Positions 9,470 through 17,582 of a stretch of 64,000 bases of DNA are shown here, one piece after another. Made by a program: the position numbers and the translations under genes. The stretch is taken from NCBI RefSeq assembly GCF_008274785.1, contig NZ_VTPU01000003.1:124001-188000 (forward strand), written 5' to 3'. Below the pieces are notes generated by a model. The model ran no database searches and was not told where the DNA came from. It worked only from the letters and a program-made list of their open reading frames with translations. The DNA is from Halomonas eurihalina (lineage in GTDB: Bacteria > Pseudomonadota > Gammaproteobacteria > Pseudomonadales > Halomonadaceae). Within the stretch, counting starts at the first letter, position 1; each line of letters starts with the position of its first letter.

Positions 9470-10843
9470 TTACTGGGTGGTCAGCAGCATCAACACGGCC
9501 AGGGCCGCCGTGACCCACATGGCCGGCTTGATCTCGCGCACCTTGCCGGTCAGCGCCTTGATCAGCACGAAGCTCATGAAACCGAAGGCGATACCCAGGG
9601 TGATCGAGTAGGTCAACGGCATCAGGATGATCGCCAGGAAGGCCGGGAAGGCCTGATCGAAATGGCTCCAGTCGATCTTGCTGATCGGCGTCATCATGAA
9701 CAGCCCGACCAACACCAGTGCCGGGGCCGTGGCGATGCCGGGCACCAGCGACAGCAGTGGCGAAAGGAACAGAAAGGGCAGAAAGAGGATCGCGATCACC
9801 ACTGCCACCAGGCCGGTGCGTCCGCCCTGGGCGACCCCGGCGCCGGATTCGATGAAGGTCTGGGCGGCACTGGTGCCGAGTGGTGCTGCGATCATCGAGG
9901 CGAAGGCATCCACGGTCATCGAGCGCTTGAGGTTGCGCGGGTTGCCTTCTTCGTCCTTGAGATCGGCGGATTCGGAAAGCGCCATGAAGCAGGACAGGGC
10001 GTCGAAGAAGTTGGTGAACAACATCACGAAGATGAACGGCAGGTAAGCGACCTTCAGCGCGCCGATGACGTCGACCTTGAGGACCGCGCCGAAGTCGGGC
10101 CAGGCGGCCAGGCCATTCCAGGCCACCATCACCTCGTCGCCCCAGAAGCGGCCCATGGGGGCGGCCATCAGGGTGGTCAGGGCGATACCCATGATCAGGG
10201 CGCCGTTGAAGCGCAGGATCACGAAAATCGCCGTGGCCACCAGGCCGAGGAAGAAGGTGACCAGGCTGGCGTCGATGGTGCCAAGCGATACCAGAGTGGC
10301 GTCGCTGCCGACGATGAAGCCGGCGTTCTTCAGCCCGATGAAGGTAATGAACAGACCGATGCCGCAGGTGATGGCGTACCGCAGCGACAACGGGATGGCC
10401 TCGATGACCGCCCGGCGCACGTTGAACAGTGCCAGGGTGGCGAACAGCACCCCGGACCAGAACACGCAGCCCAGCGCCACCTCCCAGGACAGGCCGGCAC
10501 CCATCACCAGCGTATAGGTGAACAGCGCATTCATGCCCATGCCCGGTGCCACCAGGATCGGGTTGCGCGCATAGAGGCCCATGGCCAGGCTGCTCATGAA
10601 GCTGATCAGCACTGTCGCCGAGAGGGCGGAGGCAAAGGGGATGCCGGCATCGGAGAGGATGGCCGGGTTGACCACGATGATATACATGCCGGCCAGGAAG
10701 GTGGCGATGCCGGCGAGGATCTCGGTCTTCAGGCTGGAGCCTCGGCGGCTGACGCCGAACCAGCGGTCGAGGGGAGGCAGGTCCTCCCGGTGGGACACGG
10801 TCGAGCGCGAGCCCCCGATGGGGCGGGTAGTGGACTGTTGCAT
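9470..10843 (-). CDS. NCS2-family purine permease (AzgA/GhxP type)
   Basis: The product is a proton-symport permease for hypoxanthine, guanine or adenine, predicted with 12-14 membrane helices. It has 457 residues. Visible family features are TEILAGIATFLAGMYIIVVNP near the N-terminus, the APGMGMNALF substrate motif, and TSAAQTFIESGAGVAQGGRTG in the middle. The start at 10843 is chosen because conserved NCS2 sequence begins soon after it; the frame is open further upstream but the extension is non-homologous and would cover the operator at 10893. Its position between the RutR-like gene and a matching operator ties it to xanthine dehydrogenase and guanine deaminase. Confidence 0.9.
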   Translation of the reverse strand: MQQSTTRPIGGSRSTVSHREDLPPLDRWFGVSRRGSSLKTEILAGIATFLAGMYIIVVNPAILSDAGIPFASALSATVLISFMSSLAMGLYARNPILVAPGMGMNALFTYTLVMGAGLSWEVALGCVFWSGVLFATLALFNVRRAVIEAIPLSLRYAITCGIGLFITFIGLKNAGFIVGSDATLVSLGTIDASLVTFFLGLVATAIFVILRFNGALIMGIALTTLMAAPMGRFWGDEVMVAWNGLAAWPDFGAVLKVDVIGALKVAYLPFIFVMLFTNFFDALSCFMALSESADLKDEEGNPRNLKRSMTVDAFASMIAAPLGTSAAQTFIESGAGVAQGGRTGLVAVVIAILFLPFLFLSPLLSLVPGIATAPALVLVGLFMMTPISKIDWSHFDQAFPAFLAIILMPLTYSITLGIAFGFMSFVLIKALTGKVREIKPAMWVTAALAVLMLLTTQ

Positions 10844-10892
10844 ACCATTGAACCCTGTTTGTTGTTGTGGGCTGAATGCCAAACTGTCATTT

Positions 10893-10910
10893 CCTGACCT
10901 TTTGGTCAGG
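10893..10910. promoter_or_regulatory. RutR-type operator upstream of the purine permease
   Basis: CCTGACC-TTTT-GGTCAGG is a perfect 7-bp inverted repeat. Its core (TGACC, four or so bases, GGTCA) is shared with the site at 8652. It lies 50 bases upstream of the permease start, almost the same distance as the other site from xdhA. Confidence 0.72.
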
Positions 10911-11002
10911 ATGCCGACAGCCAAGCCTAGAACTGCTGACGCAGCTTGGCAAGTGTGCTTTGCTCGCTCGCCGATTTGTTCAGCGCATCCCAAGGACACG
11001 AT

Positions 11003-13468
11003 ATGCCGAACACGACGCGCAACGACGCCGATGAATCCGCCGCGATGACGCTGCCCATCGAGGCTCGGCTGGAAGCGATTCGTGAGGCGTTGCATGGCCA
11101 CTCGAGCGCCATGCTGGTGGCCGAGCCCGGTGCCGGCAAGACCACGCGAGTGCCGTTGGCCTTGCTCGATGCCGAATGGTGTCGCGGACAGCGCCTGCTG
11201 CTGCTCGAGCCGCGTCGTGTCGCTGCGCGTCTGGCCGCTGCCCGCATGGCCGAGACACTGTCCGAGCCGGTGGGGCAGACGGTGGGCGTGCGCATGCGCG
11301 GCGAATCACGGGTCAGCGAACGGACGCGACTCGAGGTGGTCACCCAAGGCGTGTTGACGCGCATGTTGCAGGAAGATCCGCTTCTCGAGGGCATCGCCGG
11401 CATCATTTTCGACGAATTTCATGAGCGCAGCCTCGACGCCGACCTGGGGTTAGCCCTGGCGCTGGATGCCCAGACCGTGCGTGATGACCTGCGCCTGCTG
11501 GTGATGTCGGCCACGCTTGACGTCGAGGCGCTGACGGCGGCCCTGGGGGCCGGGACGCCGGTAATCGATTGTCCCGGACGCCAGCATCCGGTCGTGACGC
11601 GTTATCGGCCGCCCGGCGCTCGCCTCGAGGCGGAACGTCATCAGGCGGCGGTCGTCGAGGAAGCTCTGGCCAGCGAGGGCGGCGACATTCTGGTGATTCT
11701 GCCGGGCGTCGGCGAGATTCGGCGGCTGGGGCGACGACTCGCCGAACGCCTGTCGTCGTCGGTCGTGATCCACGAACTGCATGGCCGAATGCCGCTGGCG
11801 GCGCAGCGTCAGGCGCTGATGCCGGATGCCGAAGGGCGCCGCCGGGTGGTGCTGGCCACCGCCATTGCCGAATCCAGCGTGACCGTCGACGGCGTGCGCC
11901 AAGTCATCGATGCCGGTCGCGAGCGACTGCCGGTTCATCAAGTGCGTACCGGACTCACGCGACTCGAGACCCGCCGGGTCAATCGTGCCAGTGCCGATCA
12001 ACGCCGCGGTCGCGCCGGCCGCCAGGCTCCTGGCGTCTGCTATCGCCTGTGGTCGGAAGAGCAGCCCCTGGCAGCGGATCGCGAGCCAGAGATTCGCCAG
12101 AGCGACCTGATGCCGTTGGCCTTCGAGCTGGCACGCTGGGGCATCACCGACCCGGCTGCCCTGACCTGGGTGACGCCGCCAGCGCCGGCGGCATTGGCAG
12201 CGGGGCGCGCTGGCCTGGTACGGCTCGGCGTGCTGGATGACGCGCATCGCCTGACCCGCTTCGGCAACGGCTGCACACGCTGGCCGGTGCATCCACGCAT
12301 GGCGGTGATGCTGGAGAGGGCAGGGCAACTCGAGGCCAGTGCCCTGGCCTGTGGCTTGGTGGCCCTGCTCGAGGGCAGCGATGGTGACGACGAACGCGAT
12401 CTCGCCGAGGCCCTGCAACGCCGCTTCGCCTCGCCGGGTGACCATCGCCGCTGGCGACGCGATGCCGAGCGGCTGGCCACCATCGCCAGGGTACGCCTGG
12501 AGACCCCGGACATGGCAGCGCTCGGCGAACTGCTGGCCCTGGCCTGGCCGGAACGCATCGCCCAGTGCATCGAACCGGGGCGCTTCCGGCTAGCGTCAGG
12601 CGGTCGGGCGCGATTGCCCGAGACGCACCCCCTGGCCCACGCGCCGCTGCTGGTGGCGGCGGAACTCGACGGCGAGCGGGGTGGTGGCCGCATCTTCCGC
12701 GCCGCCAAACTCTCGGTCGCCGGCCTCGAGTCGCTATACCCCGAGGCACGGCAATGGCGGGATCACCTGGAATGGTCCGATGCTCGGGGCGAACTCGTCG
12801 GAGAGCGTCGTCGCGGCCTGGGAGCCGTGGTACTCGAGCGGGGTCCCCTGCATGACAAGCCGCCGGAGGCGGTGCGCCGTGCCTTGCTGGAGGCCCTGGC
12901 GCGGCGCGGCGATCTGTCGTTCGGTGACGAGGCCGAACAGCTTCGCGGTCGGGTGGCGCTGCTGCGTCGTCATCTCGGCGATGCCTGGCCGGATTGGTCC
13001 GACGAGACTCTGCTGGCGACCTTGGACACCTGGCTCGGGCCGTACCTGGACGGCATCAAGCGGCTCGATGAGGTGGCGCGGCTACCGTTCGAGCGGATCC
13101 TGCTGGATCGCCTCGATTGGTCGTTGCGGGTCCGTCTGGACGAGTTGGCTCCCAGCCGGCTCGAGGTGCCCAGCGGCTCGCGGATTCGGCTGGATTATCG
13201 CGGCGAGACACCGGTTCTGGCAGTGAAGTTGCAGGAAGTGTTCGGCTGGCAGCAGACACCACGACTGGTGGAAGGCCGGGTCGCGCCGCGTCTACACCTG
13301 CTGTCGCCGGCGCGGCGTCCCCTGCAGGTGACCGAGGACCTGGCCAGCTTCTGGGCCAATGGTTACCCCGAGGTACGCAAGGAAATGCGCGGTCGCTATC
13401 CCAAGCATCCCTGGCCGGAGGACCCGCTGACATCACCCGCCACGGCGCGGACCAAGCGGCGTGGTTGA
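11003..13468 (+). CDS. hrpB: ATP-dependent RNA helicase HrpB
   Basis: This is a DEAH-box family helicase of unknown precise role in bacteria. It has 821 residues, close to E. coli HrpB. Walker A is seen in AEPGAGKTTR near residue 40, the DEFH box in IIFDEFHERSLDADLG near residue 135, motif III as SATLD, and motif VI as DQRRGRAGRQ near residue 330. The C-terminal HrpB domain is complete, ending in KHPWPEDPL. The start at 11003 follows AAGGA; the frame is open upstream without a good ribosome site. It is divergent from the purine permease. Confidence 0.95.
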   Translation: MPNTTRNDADESAAMTLPIEARLEAIREALHGHSSAMLVAEPGAGKTTRVPLALLDAEWCRGQRLLLLEPRRVAARLAAARMAETLSEPVGQTVGVRMRGESRVSERTRLEVVTQGVLTRMLQEDPLLEGIAGIIFDEFHERSLDADLGLALALDAQTVRDDLRLLVMSATLDVEALTAALGAGTPVIDCPGRQHPVVTRYRPPGARLEAERHQAAVVEEALASEGGDILVILPGVGEIRRLGRRLAERLSSSVVIHELHGRMPLAAQRQALMPDAEGRRRVVLATAIAESSVTVDGVRQVIDAGRERLPVHQVRTGLTRLETRRVNRASADQRRGRAGRQAPGVCYRLWSEEQPLAADREPEIRQSDLMPLAFELARWGITDPAALTWVTPPAPAALAAGRAGLVRLGVLDDAHRLTRFGNGCTRWPVHPRMAVMLERAGQLEASALACGLVALLEGSDGDDERDLAEALQRRFASPGDHRRWRRDAERLATIARVRLETPDMAALGELLALAWPERIAQCIEPGRFRLASGGRARLPETHPLAHAPLLVAAELDGERGGGRIFRAAKLSVAGLESLYPEARQWRDHLEWSDARGELVGERRRGLGAVVLERGPLHDKPPEAVRRALLEALARRGDLSFGDEAEQLRGRVALLRRHLGDAWPDWSDETLLATLDTWLGPYLDGIKRLDEVARLPFERILLDRLDWSLRVRLDELAPSRLEVPSGSRIRLDYRGETPVLAVKLQEVFGWQQTPRLVEGRVAPRLHLLSPARRPLQVTEDLASFWANGYPEVRKEMRGRYPKHPWPEDPLTSPATARTKRRG

Positions 13469-13688
13469 CGCCGAGAAAGGTCGTCGAGGCGGTTCGCCAG
13501 AACGGAGCCGTCCGGTAGCATCCGATAACCCCGTGCAGCGGCGATATCGCGAACCTCTGGGCCTATCTCGTCACCCGTCCGTCAGATCGGGGGCTGGCGT
13601 TGGTGAGCGGACCCTGTGCGTGGCAGCAATGCCGGACTCTCCCCGCGAGACGAGGATCTCTCGTTGACCGCCTGCGAGGTAACGTCAT

Positions 13689-14063
13689 TCACGCCGTCGA
13701 TGATGCACGGTGATGCTGATCTAGGCTTCTCAGGTATCCCGATATGATGTCTCGACATTCCTGGAGATCACGCAGCTTCCGATCCAGGTTTGCCGCTTCC
13801 TTGTAAAGGGTTTCCCTAACCTCTAGGCAAGGATCGAAGACAGGCTGGTCATCCAATATGCATGGCAACAGCTCACGAATGGCCTCCAGCTTCAGCCCAG
13901 CCGCGCGGAGCATGCCAATGCGCTTGGCCACCAGTGCAGTATCAGCATCGTAGTCGCGATACCCCGACTCCGTTCTCGCGGGGGCAAGGAGACCTTCTTG
14001 CTCATAGTAGCGCAGCATGCGCTCGCTGATCCCCAGTTGGCGTGAGAGCTCTCCAATCCTCAT
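13689..14063 (-). CDS. MerR-family transcriptional regulator
   Basis: The protein has 124 residues. It begins directly with the MerR winged helix-turn-helix (MRIGELSRQLGISERMLRYYEQEGL) and the wing signature ESGYRDY, followed by a dimerisation coiled coil at about residues 75-112. Three cysteines (68, 79 and 103) lie in the effector half, but their spacing does not match a known metal-sensing signature. It is divergent from an SDR gene, and the shared region carries a MerR-type promoter, so it most likely activates that gene and represses itself. The effector is unknown. Confidence 0.88.
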   Translation of the reverse strand: MRIGELSRQLGISERMLRYYEQEGLLAPARTESGYRDYDADTALVAKRIGMLRAAGLKLEAIRELLPCILDDQPVFDPCLEVRETLYKEAANLDRKLRDLQECRDIISGYLRSLDQHHRASSTA

Positions 14064-14087
14064 GGCTTTCCACCCGACATTGGCATA

Positions 14088-14118
14088 TTGACCTTAACAG
14101 ACTGTCAAGGTCTAGCAT
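14088..14118 (+). promoter_or_regulatory. MerR-type promoter with 19-bp spacer and operator dyad
   Basis: A -35 box TTGACC (14088-14093) and -10 box TAGCAT (14113-14118) are separated by 19 bp. The spacer region holds a near-perfect dyad, CCTTAACAG-A-CTGTCAAGG (14092-14110). An over-long spacer occupied by a dyad is the hallmark of MerR-activated promoters. It reads toward the SDR gene at 14164. Confidence 0.8.
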
Positions 14119-14163
14119 CCTTGCGTGCATTGAGCAACCAACCCATCGAGCGAGGAGGAGAGC

Positions 14164-14937
14164 ATGTCAATTGAGGCATTCAACCTGGACGGCAAGACCG
14201 CCATCGTCACTGGCGCAGGTCGAGGGCTCGGCAAAGCCATTGCAATTGGGCTGGCTTCTGCTGGCGCCAACGTTCTTTTGGCTTCCAGAAACCCTGAGCA
14301 CCTATCCGGCACCGCAGCGGAAATTGAACATTCAGGAGGCCAAGCCATAAGGACGTCTGTTGATATCTCGGATCCTGCATCATGCGACGCACTGGTATCG
14401 AGAGCAGAGGAGGAGTTCGGACAGCTGGACATTCTGGTATGCAATGCAGCCACCAATATCCAAGGGCCTGCAGCCGATATGCCGCCATCGGCCTGGTCGC
14501 GGGTCATCAATACCGAGATGTCGGGGTGTTTTTATTTGAGCCAGGCGGCTTATAAGGTCATGGCCAAGCAAAGCAGCGGTTCCATCATCATGATCTCCGC
14601 TAATTCCAGTACCGTCGGCTATGCCGATTTGGTTGGTGTGGCTACCGCAAAGGGTGGGGTCGATATGATGGCGCGTAATCTTGCCATCGAATGGGGGCAG
14701 GATGGTATCAGAGTGAATACCATCAATCCTGGCTTCACTGAGCATGTCCCCGAGGATGGAGCTGACGTTGCCGCAGGAGACGGGGATCTAGAGGAGGATA
14801 TTCGGGCCGCCACCCCATTGGAGCGCCGAGGTCGTGTCGAGGAATTTGCCAATCCGGCCATATTCCTGGCCAGTGATGCTGCAAGCTATGTCACCGGACA
14901 CAACTTGGTGGTCGACGGAGGCTATTCAGTGAAATGA
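14164..14937 (+). CDS. SDR-family oxidoreductase homologue lacking catalytic Tyr and Asn
   Basis: The protein has 257 residues with the classical short-chain dehydrogenase layout: the nucleotide motif TGAGRGLG at residues 17-24, CNAA at 93-96, and the C-terminal VTGHNLVVDGGYS. Two catalytic tetrad positions are changed. The YxxxK motif reads VATAK (Val159, Lys163 retained), and the helix-4 Asn position reads Glu118 in NTEMSG. The catalytic Ser (ISA, 145) is kept. The start follows GAGGAGGAG. Base composition is lower in GC than the flanking genes. It is apparently controlled by the divergent MerR regulator. It may be a non-canonical or non-catalytic SDR; the substrate is unknown. Confidence 0.8.
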   Translation: MSIEAFNLDGKTAIVTGAGRGLGKAIAIGLASAGANVLLASRNPEHLSGTAAEIEHSGGQAIRTSVDISDPASCDALVSRAEEEFGQLDILVCNAATNIQGPAADMPPSAWSRVINTEMSGCFYLSQAAYKVMAKQSSGSIIMISANSSTVGYADLVGVATAKGGVDMMARNLAIEWGQDGIRVNTINPGFTEHVPEDGADVAAGDGDLEEDIRAATPLERRGRVEEFANPAIFLASDAASYVTGHNLVVDGGYSVK

Positions 14938-14979
14938 AGGCCAGAGATTCGTTATAAATGCATCTTCTGTTTCATCCCA

Positions 14980-14997
14980 GGCCACCTTTCGGTGGCC
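14980..14997. terminator. Hairpin after the SDR gene
   Basis: GGCCACC-TTTC-GGTGGCC forms a perfect 7-bp stem with a 4-base loop, 43 bases after the SDR stop. Only a weak T-rich tail follows, so termination is likely but not certain. Confidence 0.5.
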
Positions 14998-15141
14998 ATT
15001 CTGGTGGGAGATTTCCATGTGTCTCACCACGTCACAAGCGTACCTGCTTCAGTCGGGCCCATTGAGTGATTGAGGTGGCTTCTGGGAAAGGGAGCATGAC
15101 AGGTATGATGTCGCCCTTGACACAAACCGGGAGTCTCGACG

Positions 15142-15594
15142 ATGAACGATCAGCGCTGTCCCTGTGGCACCGGCCGTGCGCTCGCCGAATGCTGCGGGCG
15201 CTATCATGCAGGTTCCCCGGCGCCGACGCCCGAGGCCTTGATGCGCTCGCGCTTCAGTGCCTTCGCACTTGGTCGCAATGACTATCTGCTGGCCACCTGG
15301 CACCCGGATTTCCGGCCGGCGAGCCTGCCGGATGAGGATCCGACCGAGTGGGTGCGCCTGGAGATCGTCGACACCGCGACGCAGGACGATCAGGGGCGCG
15401 TGCACTTCCGTGCTACCTTCCGCGAGGGGCGCCGCTGGGGCGTGCTGGAGGAGGCCTCCGAATTCCGTCGGCACGAAGGGCAGTGGTGCTATGTCGATGG
15501 CGAGCCACGCGTCATGCGGCTCAAGCCCGGCCGCAACGATGCCTGTCCTTGCGGCAGTGGGAAAAAAGCCAAGCAATGCTGCATACGGGGATGA
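15142..15594 (+). CDS. ychJ: YchJ-family (UPF0225) SEC-C motif protein
   Basis: This small cytoplasmic protein has 150 residues and unknown function. Both ends carry zinc-binding SEC-C-like motifs: CPCGTGRALAECCGRYH at residues 6-22 and CPCGSGKKAKQCC at the C-terminus. The central NTF2-like domain has the RSRFSAFALG and TWHPDFRPASL segments that define YchJ. Length and layout are normal. The preceding SDR gene is about 200 bp away, so it is probably transcribed separately. Confidence 0.92.
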   Translation: MNDQRCPCGTGRALAECCGRYHAGSPAPTPEALMRSRFSAFALGRNDYLLATWHPDFRPASLPDEDPTEWVRLEIVDTATQDDQGRVHFRATFREGRRWGVLEEASEFRRHEGQWCYVDGEPRVMRLKPGRNDACPCGSGKKAKQCCIRG

Positions 15595-15607
15595 ATCCGC
15601 TCAGCCT

Positions 15608-16000
15608 ATGCTTCTTGAGCAGCACGCTGTGGCGGTTTATTATTCGCGCATGCCTTATCATCGTGGTTTGATCATCTGCCTTGGCGTTCCGATTGTCTTC
15701 CTGCTGCTCCTCGGCGGGCTGATTTTCGGAGGACAAGCCGTCTCCGCCGTCAAGCTCGACGGCGAGATTCAGCGTGCGCTGGCGACGAAGCTGGTGAACG
15801 TGTCGAGCAGCGCGGATGATATCGAGCTGAAGAATCTGCAGCGGGTCAACAACGGCTATGGCTATTGTGGCCTGTACAAGGCCGCATCGTCCGAGAATGG
15901 CTACGCCTCGTTCTTCTATAACAAGATCGATGGGCGTGTGACGCTGGACATCAAGTCGGAACGCTACGAGTCGAACTGCGGGCTGTCGTCTTTCTGCTGA
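15608..16000 (+). CDS. Small membrane-anchored hypothetical protein
   Basis: I do not recognise this 130-residue protein. It has one strong hydrophobic segment near residues 20-45 (LIICLGVPIVFLLLLGGLIFGG) followed by an extracytoplasmic-looking domain of about 85 residues. That domain has a cysteine pair in its middle (YGYCGLYK) and at the C-terminus (NCGLSSFC). The ATG at 15608 lies 13 bases after the ychJ stop; a second in-frame ATG at 15650 is also possible and would leave the membrane segment near the N-terminus. The cysteines suggest disulphides in the periplasm (inference). Confidence 0.6.
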   Translation: MLLEQHAVAVYYSRMPYHRGLIICLGVPIVFLLLLGGLIFGGQAVSAVKLDGEIQRALATKLVNVSSSADDIELKNLQRVNNGYGYCGLYKAASSENGYASFFYNKIDGRVTLDIKSERYESNCGLSSFC

Positions 16001-16212
16001 TCCTGGCCCGTCTCCCTGCCTGATCCTCCGTGGTGGCCTCAGCCCCGCGCCTTGCGTCGTTGTGTCCCCTGAGCGATTCTGCTTCTCCCGCTGTGTCGCG
16101 GGAGGACAAATTGTCGCAGCGGCTGGGGCTGGTGGCGGCTCCACGCTAGTCTGCAACACTGAAGTTGCCCGGATCGTCCTGGCTTACTGGGAATGGAACA
16201 TGAGGCTGACAT

Positions 16213-16680
16213 ATGTCGAATAGAAAGCGGGAACTCAAGCGTTGGACCTCGGCCGCATTACTGGGGGGACTGGCAGCCTGTCTGCTGGCATTTCCTCTCG
16301 CCGCGAGCGCCGATGGGCTGGATGTGACGGATGCCCGGATGCGCGTGCTGCCGGGCGACATGCCGGCGGCAGGGTATTTTCGACTCGACAATACCAGTGA
16401 CAAAACCGTGGTGCTCGTCGGCGCCAAGAGCGACGCCTTCGAGAAGGTCGAGTTGCATCGCAGCATGAACAAGGATGGCATGGCTAGCATGGAGTCGGTG
16501 TCACGGCTTGAAGTGGCGCCGGACGAGCACATCGAGTTTGCGCCTCAGGGATATCACCTGATGCTGATGAAGCCGACAGGTGCGCTGTCTGCCGGGGATG
16601 AGGTCGAGATCACCCTGGAGTTCGAGCACCGTGATCCTCTCACCGTAGATTTCGAGGCCGTGCCGCCGACATCCATGTAA
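16213..16680 (+). CDS. Periplasmic copper chaperone PCu(A)C
   Basis: PCuAC proteins carry Cu(I) in the periplasm to the CuA site of cytochrome c oxidase or to SCO. This protein has 155 residues with an N-terminal signal peptide (hydrophobic stretch about 12-32, cleavage near ASA-DG). The copper motif H-x10-M-x21-H-x-M is exactly present as His82, Met93, His115 and Met117. It is followed after a 27-base gap by an SCO gene, the usual partner. Both presumably serve the caa3-type oxidase encoded at 56.7-64 kb. Confidence 0.92.
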   Translation: MSNRKRELKRWTSAALLGGLAACLLAFPLAASADGLDVTDARMRVLPGDMPAAGYFRLDNTSDKTVVLVGAKSDAFEKVELHRSMNKDGMASMESVSRLEVAPDEHIEFAPQGYHLMLMKPTGALSAGDEVEITLEFEHRDPLTVDFEAVPPTSM

Positions 16681-16707
16681 GCGGCGATGACGTTGCAGGA
16701 GAATGAC

Positions 16708-17286
16708 ATGTTGCGATGGATGTTCCCGCTGGCCCTGTCAGTGATGTTGGCGGGCTGTGTCGATCATAACTGGCAGACCAATGACATCACCGATGTCATG
16801 CCGGCTCTCGAGTTCGATCTCGTCGATGAGGATGGCGAAGACGTGCAGGCCGATGCCTTCATCGGCAAGCCGACCCTGCTGTTCTTCGGCTTTACGCACT
16901 GCCCGGATGTCTGTCCGACGACGCTGGCCAAGCTGTCGGCCGCCATCAAACAGCTCGATGAGTCTCGGCAGGATGACGTACAGGTACTGTTCGTCTCGGT
17001 CGATCCCGCACGTGATACCCCGGACGTGCTGAAGCAGTACACCGAGGCATTCGGGCCGCAGTTCATCGGCTTGACCGGCGAGCGTTCCAAGATCGATGCG
17101 CTGACCAACCGCTATCGCGTTACCTATGAGTATGGGGAGAAGGACGCGCGCGGCAACTATAACGTCACGCATTCGAGCAGCGTCTTCGCCTTCGACCGCC
17201 AGGGCGAGGCCCGTTTCATGTTCAGTGACATCAATTCTCTGGAATCGCTCGTGGGCGATCTGTCGTATCTCGTGGAAAAGGGCTAA
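16708..17286 (+). CDS. SCO1/SenC-family copper-delivery lipoprotein
   Basis: SCO proteins reduce and load copper into the CuA site of cytochrome oxidase subunit II. With the start at 16708, placed after GCAGGAG, the protein has 192 residues and a lipoprotein signal ending in LAGC (Cys17), so it is probably anchored to the membrane facing the periplasm. The copper ligands are all present: Cys65 and Cys69 in CPDVC, and His155 in THSSS. An upstream in-frame ATG at 16687 would add a polar extension before the signal peptide and is less likely. It is in an operon with PCuAC. Confidence 0.92.
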   Translation: MLRWMFPLALSVMLAGCVDHNWQTNDITDVMPALEFDLVDEDGEDVQADAFIGKPTLLFFGFTHCPDVCPTTLAKLSAAIKQLDESRQDDVQVLFVSVDPARDTPDVLKQYTEAFGPQFIGLTGERSKIDALTNRYRVTYEYGEKDARGNYNVTHSSSVFAFDRQGEARFMFSDINSLESLVGDLSYLVEKG

Positions 17287-17337
17287 TTGCCTGGCAATTC
17301 CTGTCCATGTGCAGGAACTGAAGCCCTGACGCAAAAG

Positions 17338-17395
17338 CCCCGCTCGGCTGGTGAACCATATCCCGAAGGTTGGATATCCTATCCAGCCCTCGGGG
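17338..17395 (+). terminator. Imperfect hairpin after the copper-chaperone operon
   Basis: CCCCGCTCGGCTGG pairs imperfectly with CCAGCCCTCGGGG, with a smaller ATATCC/GGATAT pairing inside, and is followed by TATTT. It is placed about 50 bases after the SCO stop codon, at the point where the sequence turns AT-rich. Confidence 0.45.
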
Positions 17396-17455
17396 TATTT
17401 CTATGGGCGATCGATATGACCTTTTTTAGTAAGTAGTATATCTATTCCCCGCACT

Positions 17456-17578
17456 TTAGCTTTGCAAAAGCTTTAAGATCTCGCCGTGCGTTGCAATGAG
17501 TTCGGCCACCCACTCGTAAGTATTGTCGGACTCACTCTCTTTACTTATTTGTACCGCTGTATGTGTCGAAACTCTCAA
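17456..17578 (-). other. Possible 40-residue ORF at the left edge of the AT-rich island
   Basis: A short frame beginning with TTG at 17578 encodes a Ser-rich start and an amphipathic end (EWVAELIATHGEILKLLQS). It begins five bases after the stop of the larger reverse-strand frame at 17583. It could be a frameshifted tail of that frame, a tiny gene, or chance. No clear ribosome-binding site is visible. Confidence 0.2.
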
Positions 17579-17582
17579 AAAA

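Noticed and set aside
13461-13667. Short open frame after hrpB
   Set aside because: No ribosome site, no recognisable sequence, and composition expected for random high-GC DNA.
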